Source: Chelydra serpentina (lineage: Eukaryota > Chordata > Testudines > Chelydridae). Taken from it: a stretch of DNA of 64,000 nucleotides. The stretch spans positions 17,254,001 through 17,318,000 of the forward strand of contig JBAIAC010000033.1 in the NCBI GenBank assembly GCA_037349315.1, written 5' to 3'. Position 1 is the first letter of the stretch, and each line of letters begins with the position of its first letter. Below the pieces are notes generated by a model. That model made no database searches and was not told the DNA's origin. It was given only the letters and a program-made list of their open reading frames with translations. Below, one piece after another: positions 1-9,733 of this stretch. The translations under genes were made by a program, and so were the position numbers.

Positions 1-1560
1 CCAAATAAAGTTCCTTATTTTGATAAATTTTTAAATGTAAACACAAAAAGCAGGATTGACATTAGTTTTGCAACCATGAGCATAAGGGAGATACACATAA
101 GAGATCACTTTCAGCAGTACAAAGTTGTGCCTTGGTTTTGAACCAGGAATATTTCAGACACCTCAAGAGAGTCAAAATGGAACCATTTGGCCCAGCCTGT
201 CCCAGACGTATATCACTGATGTTCAGGGAAGTGTTAAAAGGACCTATACCTTTTTTTCTCAGTATGATCAAAAATAACTTTAGTTACAGATCGCCACAAC
301 AGTAAAAAGCGTGGAGGAAGAAAATGAAAGTGAACCTCATAAAGGCACCAAATGGAAAAAAGAGAAGGCTGATCATGTGAGATGTCTTTTTAATCAGGGC
401 CCCTGTGGTTACAATATAATACATTAAGTGAATGAATAATCCAGTATTATACACAATAATACACTAACTTTGTCAGCCTTACCTTCTTTTCTGAGGGCAG
501 TAGGGATTGATCCTCCAGTCCTCTTTGATTTTCTCTTCTGTTTGCTTCCAGGTCTGCAAAAACCTTCCTAGGAATCTGCAAATTAAGGAAACTGTATTGA
601 TACTTTCCTCTGGCTCTTCCAGTGTGATTTGTCTTATTCTGGCCCCCCTTTCTGACTCAAGTCATTCCATTAACAGGAACAGGACTACTTAGTGTGTCAA
701 AAACTAAGCATCTATGTAAGGATTTGCAGGAGGATCTGGCTCTTAGAATGCAAGTCCCTCAGGACAGAACTGCCTTTTTATTTGTCTTGTACAGCATGAG
801 CACAGTGATGACACGGAGCAAATGATAAATAATGTTCTATAGCCTATTTTTTCCCCCGACTAGTTTTTCCTCAGTCTCTAAACTGATTTATCAGGTATTC
901 CTTTAAAATGTCTATTCCCTTAACACATGTTCATTGAAGAGAGCTTCTCTGTGCTACTTCTGTTTCTGATAGCTAGCTTTTAGTAAATGGATGTGTCCTT
1001 TTGCTCAATGGCTACATTTATAGGGGAAAAAAATCACAGCTAATGCCTTCCCTATCTGAAAATTCAGGTGCATGTTTTAGAGTTCAAGCGTAACCAGCTG
1101 AGGTTACATACCTCCTGCATCAATCTCTCAGTTCAAAGCTGGTGCTGAAAGTTATCCAGATGTGTATACACATGGCTTTCTCCCGCCCTACAGACAAATT
1201 AAAACTAATATGCATTAACACAGACAGTCTCTGGGCTTGCAAGTCCAGGTCTGTGAAGCATTGCTTTTTTATTTGACTAATTTATTACAATACTAAGTTA
1301 TTACATACTAGCTGTTAGGTATTTGATTATTAGTAAGAACTTAAATCCTAGCACTGTGGCAACAAGGTAGCATTTCATGTAAAAAATAAAGGGTTCCTGT
1401 TTTTGTCTCTGAATTATGTCATGAAAATTTCCATTGATATGTTTAAAACCTGTTTGATGGAAATCGTTTGACAGAAACCGTTTCTCTTTAAAGAGAGGTT
1501 TTTTCCCCCTTAGGGCAAGTTTTGTGTTAGTTTACATTATCTTCCTAGCAACTGTTTTAG
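1..1560. other. AT-rich DNA without a recognisable gene
   Basis: I see no exon, RNA gene or intact repeat. A short stretch around 740-830 (ending near CTTGTACAGC) resembles the tail of an old MIR-type SINE. Probably an intron 5' of the TMOD2 coding exons. Confidence 0.4.
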
Positions 1561-1579
1561 TCCTACCTAATACCCACCT

Positions 1580-1935
1580 AATGCCTGCATCTGTAATGCA
1601 GATGTTTATGGTCGCTCTGGTCTACAGACTACTGGGGCCATTGTCCGCAGGCGGCGCCTTAGGCTTTTTGGACACGTCACAAGGAGGCCACAAGACATTC
1701 CAGCAAACGCCATTCCCCACGTGGCTTGTAACATCCAGGATAAGATTCCACCAACCGAGGGGTGAGGCGGCCCAGAGGCAGACCCCCTATTACAGGGGTT
1801 CATAAAGTCTGTTCCGATGTTGGACTCTCAGGCCATCAACCCTTTGCGGTTGCTCAGGAACGGACCAAATGGCGAATGATCTCTGTGGCCGACTGTCTGG
1901 CTAACTGTTGAAGAAAGAGAGAGAGGGAGAATGCC
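1580..1935 (+). repeat. 3' fragment of a non-LTR retrotransposon ORF
   Basis: In the + sense this decayed frame reads RRRRLRLFGHVTRRPQDIP and then a proline/arginine-rich piece (PRGRPPIT) and SLWPTVW.TVEERERE. The pattern LRxFGHVxRR...RGRPxxxW is the tail that follows reverse transcriptase in many LINE proteins. The clade cannot be named. Stops interrupt the frame, so it is dead. Confidence 0.5.
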
Positions 1936-2063
1936 TGGTAGAACTTGGAGAGTTATTTTGTGGTAATATTAGACTAGGACTGGATTTTTAGGCTGAACAT
2001 TCAGAGGTCAGATACTCTATTCCAAAATCATGCAGCTGCCTTGTATCCTGGTAATGCATCTGT

Positions 2064-2210
2064 TACTTTGCAATTTACATGACAATTAGTTTCTTTATGC
2101 AGGGCTTGACAGCTCTCATTAAAGTCAAATGAAAGACATCCATTTACTTTAATGACAGTTGGATCAGGGCCTTGATAAAGAAACAAGCTGTCATGTAAAT
2201 TGCAAAAGTA
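2064..2210. repeat. Near-full-length 147-bp palindrome (MITE-like)
   Basis: The left arm starts TACTTTGCAATTTACATGAC and the right end, read on the - strand, starts TACTTTTGCAATTTACATGA. Similarity continues through TTTCTTTAT and CATTAAAGT almost to the centre, so RNA from either strand could fold into a long hairpin. This is typical of a small mariner- or hAT-derived MITE. No clear target duplication is visible. Confidence 0.6.
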
Positions 2211-2654
2211 TCCATGTGAGTCTCTAGCTATTTATAGAAATCAAATTCAATCTTTCTTTGATCCGGATAAGATGAAAGACAATCATTGGGGAATAAAAGA
2301 AGGAAAATAAAACATCAATGGATCCTCTCCCTTTGATGTAGAAGAGGTTTCCCATGAAGTCATATAATAATTTAGATTTAATTTTTTAAAAATAATATTA
2401 AATTTATTCATAACTATTTGAGATGTGAAAGTATCTAGTGGAAACAAAGTAGTTTTCTTTACTATGTCTGATCAATTTATAGTCTGCTGTAGGTTGTGAT
2501 GATAAATTAAATTATACTGATGCAATTGTTTCCTTGTTACAAATTATGATGAATAATTATGCATTGACAATATGTGGACTTCTTTTAAGTTGATATTTTT
2601 CCTGTTTCAGTTTAAATGGCAAGAGCAGGTTCACTGGATCTTCCTTTAAAAATA

Positions 2655-3190
2655 TTTTTCATAGACTATAAAACCAGAAGGGACTACTGTGATCATCTAT
2701 CAGAGGGATAGCCGTGTTAGTCTGGATCTGTAGAAGCGACAAAGAGTCCTGTGGCACCTTATAGACTAACAGATGTATTGGAACATAAGGTTTTGTGGGT
2801 GAATACCCACTTCTTCGGATGCATGCCATCTTTCTGTGATTATCTAGTCTGTCCTGTTTATAACAGGCCACAGAACTTCCCTGAATTAATTTCTGTTGAA
2901 ATTAGAGCATATCCTTTAGAAAAACATCCAATCTTGATTTAAAAATTACTAGTGATGGAGAATCCACCATAATCCTTGGTAAATTGTTCCAATGGTTAAT
3001 TACAGTCGCTGTTAAAAATGTGCACCTTATTTCTAGTCCAAATTTACCTAAATTCAGCTTCCAGCTATTGGATTTTGTTATATCTTTGTTTGCTAGACTG
3101 AAGAGCCTATTATCAATTTTTTTGTTTCCCATGTAAGTACTTATAAACTGTGATCAAGTCACCCCTTAACAAAAGATTAAGCTAATCGTT
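2655..3190 (-). repeat. Old CR1-type LINE 3' fragment, interrupted by a Penelope-like insertion
   Basis: On the - strand 3132-2902 reads SLANKDITKSNSWKLNLGKF and NHWNNLPRIMVDSPSLVIFK, the C-terminus of CR1-group reverse transcriptase proteins (compare HWNxLPxExVxSPxLxxFK). The 3' untranslated part (CATAGACTATAAAACCAGAA near 2660) continues on both sides of the insertion at 2700-2833. Confidence 0.75.
2700..2833 (-). mobile_element. Penelope-like element terminal fragment, 13-bp target duplication
   Basis: The left end is AGCCGTGTTAGTCTGGATCT and the body contains GTGGCACCTTATAGACTAAC, the same family as 23127-23214 and 51438-52205. It is flanked by CTGTGATCATCTA (2687-2699) and CTGTGATTATCTA (2834-2846), an imperfect 13-bp duplication that also restores the interrupted CR1. 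On the - strand the end carries a degraded hammerhead-like core (CCGAAGA, stem GTGGG/CCCAC). Confidence 0.75.
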
Positions 3191-3239
3191 CACGTATTTC
3201 TTCTCTGTACCCTCTCCAATTTAAAGTAAGAATGGAGGA

Positions 3240-3570
3240 GTGTGGAGAATGTAGGGCGTCAACAGAAGAGATCAACTTTCCTGGGTTCAATTTCCAACTC
3301 TGCTCCGTGATCTAGGAAAGGTCACTTAACTTCTCTGTGTCTCAGTTTCCCCATCTCTAGAACAGGGATGATAATATCCACTTCACCAGGGTGCTGTGAC
3401 ATTTAATTAATTAATGTTTGAAGAGTGATTTGACAGCTTCATTTGAGAGTCATTTAGGGTTCAATCCTGCAAGGTGCTGATCAACTCCTAGAGGTTATGA
3501 GCACCCTCAACTCCCACTGACTTCAGAAGCTTCTCAGCACCTTTCAGGATCAAGCCCTTGAAGTACTATG
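3240..3570 (+). repeat. MIR-type SINE fragment followed by a palindromic MITE remnant
   Basis: At about 3295-3400 the sequence has the MIR-style segment CACTTAACTTCTCTGTGTCT followed by CAGTTTCCCCATCTCTAGAA. At about 3455-3560 TCAATCCTGCAAGGTGCTGA is mirrored by CTCAGCACCTTTCAGGATCA, a short inverted-repeat remnant. Both are diverged. Confidence 0.55.
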
Positions 3571-3579
3571 GGTTAAATC

Positions 3580-4120
3580 CACCTAAACATGGAGGACCTT
3601 CCCCACCACTTAAGAGTTGTGTGCAGGATGGGGTGCAGCCGAAGTGACTCTACTACAGAACATTACAGCACATCTCTTCAGCAACACAGGCTATTGCAAA
3701 CACACCAAACCTGTCCCCGACTCTCTAGATTAGCTTTCCATAGAATATCGAATAAAGTTCAAGGTCTCAGTCCTTATCTTCATAGTGCTCCATGACCTGG
3801 TCTACTATATCTAGCTCTGGGATGAAGGCCGTGGTCAACAACTCACTCTTCTGACACAATGTACTTTTCTACCGGAAGGGAAAAACTCATCTATGCAGGA
3901 GACAGAACTTTCTTGGGGCCTGGTCTGAGACTGTGGAATGAACTCCCTCAGGAAGTAAGGACATCAAAAACAACCAACCCACCTTACTAAAACAAAACAT
4001 TCCACTACACACACTTCTCCCCTGCAGAGCGGATGAGAGAACAAACCACATGGGACCGAAGAGAGTTATGTTACTTAATGCAGTACTGGAAGATGCCCAA
4101 ACACTACTGCGATGTGCTCA
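3580..4120 (+). repeat. L2-like LINE remnant (tentative)
   Basis: Broken + strand frames around 3700-4000 give RLAFHRISNKVQGLSPYL and, in another frame, a piece ending LRLWNELPQEVRTS, like the C-terminal part of L2/CR1-group reverse transcriptases. Several frameshifts are needed, so the call is tentative. Confidence 0.45.
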
Positions 4121-4127
4121 GTTTAAG

Positions 4128-4195
4128 AATCACTCATCACTCACTTAATGTCATCCCGGTTAACGTTGCTTCATTGTTATGTTGCTGATCAATTA
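4128..4195 (+). mobile_element. Left end of a Tigger-like DNA transposon
   Basis: CACTTAATGTCATCCCGGTT through GTTGCTGATCAATTA resembles the TIR-proximal sequence (CACTTAACGTCGTCC...) of turtle pogo/Tigger-type elements. It stops exactly at the TTA where the Harbinger begins and resumes at 8161 (TTAGAGAACATGC), so the two pieces are one element. Confidence 0.65.
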
Positions 4196-4595
4196 GGCCT
4201 TGACTACACTTGCGAGTTGGAGCGCATTAATCAGCCTGGGCGCCCTAATTCCTGAGGTGTCCACACTGGCAAGGCATATAGAGCGCCTGGACTCCGCAGC
4301 TGGAGCGCCCCGGTAATCCACCTCCACGAGAAGCATAAAGCTTGCTGCGCCCCGGCTGGAGTGCCGTGGTGCCAGTGTGGACGCCCTGGTTTGTTAATGC
4401 GCTCTGATCGGTCTCCATGAAGTGTCCCACAATGCCTGTTCTAGCCACTCTGGTCATCACTTTGAACTCTACTGCCCTGCCCTCAGGTGACCAACCATCA
4501 GACCCGCCCTTTAAATTCTCTGGGAATTTTGAAATTCTCCTTCCTGTTTGCTCAGCAAGGCATGGAGTGCTCTCAGCGAATCTTTCCAGGTGACC

Positions 4596-5240
4596 ATGCC
4601 TCCACGCGCCAGGCGATCCCCAGTATAGAGCAATGGCGAGGTGCTGGACCTCATCAGTGTTTGGGGAGAGGAAGCTGTCCAGTCCCAGCTGCGCTCCAGC
4701 TGTAGGAATTACGATACCTATGGGCAGATATCAAGGGACATGATGGAAAGGGGCCATGACCGGGACACACTGCAGTGCAGGGTTAAAGTGAAGGAGCTGT
4801 GGAATGTCTACCACAAAATGTGGGAGGCAAACCGCCACGCCGGTGCTGCCCCTGCAACCTGCCCCTTCTACAAAGAGCTGGACGTGATTCTTGGGGGCGA
4901 CCCCACCTCCACTCCAAAGAGCACCATGGACACTTCAGAGGCCGTAGCAGCACAGAGTTCAACAAGGCAGGCGGAGGAAAGTGGGAGTGAGGGTGCTGAG
5001 GAGGAGGGGGGCCCAGAGCCAGAGGACAGCCCGGCATCCCTAGATGCATGCAGCCAGGAGCTGTTTTCAAGCCAGGAGGAAGGTAGCCAGTCACAGTGGA
5101 CGGTGCTTGGGGAAGGACAAACACCAAAGGAGGTGCCTGATAGGTGGCTTTTATTTTGGGAAGGAAGTTATTTGGTGCGGGCTCTTGGGGCGAGGAGGGT
5201 TAGGGCTGCATGCATGCCTAGATGCGGAATAGGGGGTTGA
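4596..5240 (+). pseudogene. Harbinger Myb/SANT-like DNA-binding protein, one nonsense codon
   Basis: In Harbinger elements this partner protein binds the transposon ends and helps bring the transposase to the nucleus and DNA. The ATG at 4596 starts MPPRARRSPV, then TAG at 4626-4628 replaces what is normally a tryptophan codon (TGG). The frame then runs open to 5240: EVLDLISVWGEEAVQSQLRS, a trihelix/MADF-like fold of about 85 residues ending near CPFYKELDVILGG, followed by a long acidic Ser/Glu-rich tail. The tail end may include intron, since its last ~40 residues look non-coding. The homologous gene at 60582 keeps the Trp. Confidence 0.8.
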
Positions 5241-5244
5241 TGTG

Positions 5245-6599
5245 TTCTCTCACATCGCGGTAATCGGCCTCAGTGATCTCATCGAAGGTCTCATGCAGAA
5301 GCTGGGCAATCCGCTTGCGCGGGTTCCTTGGCAGAGCTACTGTGCTCCTTGTCCCAGTAAGGCTAACATGTCCACACCACTGTGCCGTGAGGGGCGGGGA
5401 GACCATTGCTGCACACAGGCAAGTGGCATAAGGGCCAGGGCAGAAACCGCATTGTAGTAGAAGACGCTCCATTGCTTCCCAGGTCACCCTCAGCAGCAAG
5501 ATATATTCCAGGATGAACTCATCCTGTGGAAAATGTGGGGACATTGTTCAGTATAGGGCCCCCCTGCAGCTGTTGGCTCTCCCCAAGGCACAGAATCCTA
5601 GAGGACAGTATGGCCCTGAAACAATCAGTCCCCCTTGCCCCTGTGCTTACCATTTCAGGGCTCTTGTGGGTTGTGTGTGCTCGCTTTGGGATGGGCATGT
5701 TCTGCTACTGTGTGCACTTTGCTTGTCTTTAAGTTCGGCCGAATCATTGCTCTGTCTAGAGTGAACAACACTGCCTCTGTTAAGTGTTGCACTTTGGCTT
5801 TACAGATGCAACCTTGAGATCCCAGCCATCCTTGTTATCAATGGCCGAAAGGCTGCAAAGAACTAGGAAGCGTCCGCGAAGAAGCAAGAAGGACCTTCTG
5901 CATGAAATCGTGCAGCAGTCCCTTACTGAAAATCAAAATGTACGGAGCGGCTGCTAAGCATTATGGAGCGCCAAGCGGACTCGATGCAGGCGCTCATAGC
6001 ACTGCAGACGGTGCAGATCCCCACCCGCCCTCCCTGCAGCCCTTGTCCCAAAACTCTTTCCCTTGTGCCCCCATGTCGCCGCCAACCCACTTCCCCCAAC
6101 ATCCAATTTCTTATCACCACCAGCTGCCTCTAATACCTGTAGCTTCACCACCCAGCCCTGCAAACTACGACCCTTACCCATTGCACTCAACCCCCATCAC
6201 CATGAATTTTAGCCAGCCTGAAGTGCAGCACTAATTGCACACCACTCCAGACAGGAAGGCTGAATATGATACCAGGACATAAGCAAATCTGTGATTGTCC
6301 CATTCCCGCGCCCCCCTCCCTCCTCCCACACAGCACAGATGTGTCATGCCATGTGTGTTTCCCTAGCAGTTGTGTTTCTTTTCAATAAATGAATTTTTTG
6401 GCTTTGAAAACATTCTTTATTGCATTAAGTAAAAGATAGTGTAGCCCAGGAAAGCAATAGGCACAGCAAGTCAGTGCATCATAAGTAGCAAACACGGATG
6501 CCTACTAACATTGGAACCACTGCACTTCACTCCTGTGCAGGGGACCACACATTACTGATGGCTTTCAGCATCAAATTGCTCCCTCAAAGCATCCCTAAT
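5245..6599. other. Harbinger interior between the two convergent genes
   Basis: The segment holds the 3' ends of both transposon genes. About 5218-5544 on the - strand encodes a frame (LLRVTWEAMERLLLQCGFCP) with a homologous counterpart in the second Harbinger (61398-61604, LLRVTEAGREQLLQASGC), so it is a conserved part of the family, perhaps a further exon of either gene. AATAAA occurs near 6383 on the + strand. Confidence 0.5.
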
Positions 6600-7790
6600 C
6601 CTTACAGCCCCATGCTGGGCCCCTCTAATAGCCCTGGTCTCTGACTGTTCAAATTCAGCCTCCAGGTGTTGAACCTCCAGGGTCCATGCCTGAGTGAAAC
6701 TTTCACCTTCCCTTCACAAATGTTATGGAGGGGACAGCACACAGCTATAACCGTGGGGATGTTGTCATCGACCAGGTCCAGCTTCCCATACAGACAGCGA
6801 CAGCGGCCCTTTAAACGGCCAAAAGCACACTCCACAGTCATTCTGCACCGACTCGGCCTGTTGTTGAACCGCTCCTGGCAGCTGTCCAGGCTTCCTGTGT
6901 ATGGTTTCATGAGCCATGGCATTAGAGTAAGCAATGTCTCCAAGGATCACAATGGGCATTTCGACTTCCCCTACAGTGATCATCTGGTCTGGGAAGAAAG
7001 TCCTGGCTTGCAGCTTCCTGAACAGGCCTGTGTTCTGAAAGATACATGTGTCATGCACCTTTCCGGACCAGCCTGCGTTAATGTCCATGAAACGCCCACA
7101 GTGATCCACAAGCGCCTGGAGAATCATCGGGAAATACCCCTTCCAATTTATGTACTCGGAGGCTAGGTGGTCTGGTGCCAGAATTGGAATATGCATCCCA
7201 TCTATCGCCCCTCTGCAGTTAGGGAAACCCATTTGTGTAAAACCAGCCACAATGTCATGCACATTACCCAGAGTCACGGCTCTTCTGAGCAGGATGCAAT
7301 TAATGGCCCTGCAAACTTGCATCAACACGATTCCAATGGTCGACTTTCCCACTCCAAACTGGTTAGCGACCGATTGGTAGCTGTCTGGATTTGCCAGCTT
7401 CCAGATTGCAATAGCCACCCACTTCTCCACTGTCAGGGCAGCTCTCAATTTCGTGTCTTTGTGCCACAGGATGGGGGCAAGCTGAGCACACAGTCCCATG
7501 AAAGTAGCTTTCCTCATCTGAAAGTTCTGCAGCCATTGCTCGTCATCCCAGACTTGCATGACGATGTGATCCCACCACTCGGTGATTGTGTCCTGAGGCC
7601 AAAAGCCACGTTCTACTGTGGTGAGCTTGTCAATGAATGCCACAAGCAATCTCGTGTCGTATGCGTTATGCGAGTCGAGATCATCGTCGGACTCCTCACT
7701 GTCATTTTGTAGCTTAAGGAGTAACTCGACTGCAATTCTTGTCATGCTGGCGAGACCCATCAGCATATTCCTCAGGAGTTCGGGCTCCAT
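6600..7790 (-). pseudogene. Harbinger DDE transposase (HARBI1-like nuclease), one frameshift
   Basis: Read on the - strand from a likely ATG at 7790 (MEPELLRNMLMGLAS). It has an acidic N-terminal region, an HTH-like stretch around residue 140 (SVANQFGVGKSTIGIVLMQV), the first catalytic Asp in RGAIDGMHIPI (~200) and the second in INAGWSGKVHD (~245). The frame breaks near 6921-6929, where about two bases are missing after GDIAY; the other frame continues as RCRMTVECAFGRLKGRCRCL with the catalytic Glu, down to 6602. The open frame upstream of 7790 extends through the terminal repeat to 8177 and is not credible protein. The copy is inactive as it stands. Confidence 0.85.
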
Positions 7791-8160
7791 TCCCGCAGAC
7801 CGAAAGGGAAGACAGAGTGTGCAGTACAAAAACAGTTGAAAGATGGCGCCAAATGTGGACGGAAGCACAGAGATTGCTGGGAAGCGAAGCGACGCATCAC
7901 GGGGCATTGGGACAAGACCCAGAATGCCCCGCACTGCCCTCCTCTTTCCCACAAGCCACAGCGCCAGAATGGGAAGAGGTGTTCTGTGGGATAGCTGCCC
8001 ATCATACACCGCTCCCGATGCCGCTGCAAATGCCGCAAATGTGGCCACGCCACTGTGCTTACAGCTGACAGTGTGAACACACGGCAGTGCTTTCCCTGCT
8101 GCAGTCTCTGAGAGCTGGTTTAACTCCCGGCGCTCTACATCTGCAAGTGTAGCCAGGCCC

Positions 8161-8678
8161 TTAGAGAACATGCTCATTTAAAGTTGCACAATGCTCCCTT
8201 ATAATGTTGTTTGGCAGCCGCCTGCTTTGTCAACTGTTTGCAGGAAGAGCAGCCCGTGGGAGCTAGCTGGTGGGAGCTTGGAACCAGGGTGGACCGGCAG
8301 CCCCCCTATCAGCCCTCCTAAGTTCCCTGTGCGCTGCCGCCCAGCAGGCTATCAATTGCCGGGCAGTTCAGCTGCCCCTCCCCCCACAGCCATGTGCTGC
8401 TCCTGCCCTCTGCCTTGGAGCTGCTCCCCAGAGCCTCTTGCTTGCTGTGCAGAGCAGGGGGGGGGGAGGGAGGAGGGAAAGAGAGGTGTTAATGTCAGGG
8501 TGTCCCCCTGCTCCCACTCCTGCAGCGGGCGGGGGGGAGGGGAGGGGACACAACACCACACCACAGGGCTCAGGACAGAGGGAGCTTCCTGGCAGCAACT
8601 GCTATCTCAACTTGCTGATCTACTTAAAAAGGCAGTGTACTTAGAGTGGGGTCAGCGTACTTAAAGGGGAAATGCGCA

Positions 8679-8744
<66 letters not shown>

Positions 8745-9733
8745 TGTGTAGAGCTCTGTCTGTCTCTCTCTCACACACACACATACACACAAACAGGGCC
8801 GTCCTTAGACATATGCAGCATACGTAGCTGCGTAGGGCACCCGAAAATGTGGGGCACCCCTGGGTCTTACTGTCCACCCTCCCACCACTTCCTATCCCTG
8901 TTCTGACCCTTCCTGCAGGCTCCCACAGCTAGCTGCTGCAGCCTGGTGAGTCTTCCTCCAGAGGGAATCTAGTAACTTAAAAGTGAAAAAGCCTTCCAGC
9001 CTGCCAGACCTATTAGCACAGGGGTTGACAAACTATGGCCCAGGGTCTGCATCCGGCCCTTCAGATGTTTTAATCTGGCCCTTGAGCTTCTGCCACGGAG
9101 CGGGGTCTGGAGCTTGCCCTGCTTCGGCGCTCCAGCTGGAGGCTTGCCCCGCTCCACGCGTGCTGTGGCTCAGCAGCATGCCCCCCCCCCCCGCTCTTAT
9201 GCATAGGGGCAGCCATGGGGCTCCACACGCTGCCTTCACCCCAAGCGCTGCACCCACAGCTCCCACTGTAACCATGGCCACACACATGTATACACACACA
9301 CATGGTGTGTGTCTCTGTCTCTCTCTGCCATGCTGTGTCTCCTCCCTCCATTCAGGCTGCCTTGTGGAGTGTGAGGCTACATTAACAACAACACATTAAC
9401 CCTTGAGGGCTCAGCGGAGTCCTAGTTCATTATTTAGCAGTAAGGCATTCCCTGGGAAATATCCCACCCTCTTCCACCCTCTGACTCCACCACCTCAACC
9501 AAGCTTCACAATCATTATTGCTGTGTACAGTATTAAATTGTTTGTTTAAAATGTATACTCTCTCTCTCTCTGTGTGTGTATAGTCTTTTGTCCGGCAATT
9601 TTTTTTTCTCTGGAACCTAACCCCCACTATTTACATTAATTCTTATGGGGAAATTGGATTCACTTAACATCGTTTTGCTTAAAGTAGCATTTTCCAGGAA
9701 CATAACTACAATGTTAGTCGAGGAGTTACTGTA
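8161..9733 (+). mobile_element. Right part of the Tigger-like transposon with nested debris
   Basis: Continues from 4195 with AGAGAACATGCTCATTTAAA and ends with the palindromic terminal region TCGAGGAGTTACTGTA at 9733. Recognisable interior sequence includes 8200-8690 and 9275-9733 (AAGGCATTCCCTGGGAAATA; TTCTTATGGGGAAATTGGAT). About 8797-9270 is foreign: GGGCCGTCCTTAGACATATG begins one hAT-like piece and CAGGGGTTGACAAACTATGG (9018) another. The split parts plus ends make a ~1.6 kb non-autonomous element, with no transposase frame. Confidence 0.65.
8692..8786 (+). repeat. (CA)n microsatellite with flanking CT tracts
   Basis: CACA repeat over about 8692-8742 and again near 8772-8786, flanked by TCTC runs. 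Open frames on both strands here are products of the repeat, not genes. The tract lies inside the Tigger-like element. Confidence 0.9.

Larger units (their letters stand above)
4196..8160 (+). mobile_element. Full-length two-gene Harbinger DNA transposon (3,965 bp)
   Basis: The left end GGCCTTGACTACACTTGCGA and the right end (read on the - strand, GGGCCTGGCTACACTTGCAG) form terminal inverted repeats of about 30 bp, both continuing to GAGCGC. The flanking TTA at 4193-4195 and 8161-8163 is the 3-bp target duplication typical of PIF/Harbinger. Inside are convergent genes: a Myb/SANT-like gene (+) and a DDE transposase gene (-). Removing the element restores the split Tigger-like copy, so its insertion is well supported. 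Confidence 0.9.

Noticed and set aside
7791..8177. N-terminal extension of the 470-residue - strand frame
   Set aside because: It runs through the Harbinger terminal repeat and beyond the element into flanking Tigger-like DNA. The plausible start is the ATG at 7790.
8641..8906. Open frames rich in His-Thr or Cys-Val repeats
   Set aside because: They are translations of the CA/CT microsatellite.
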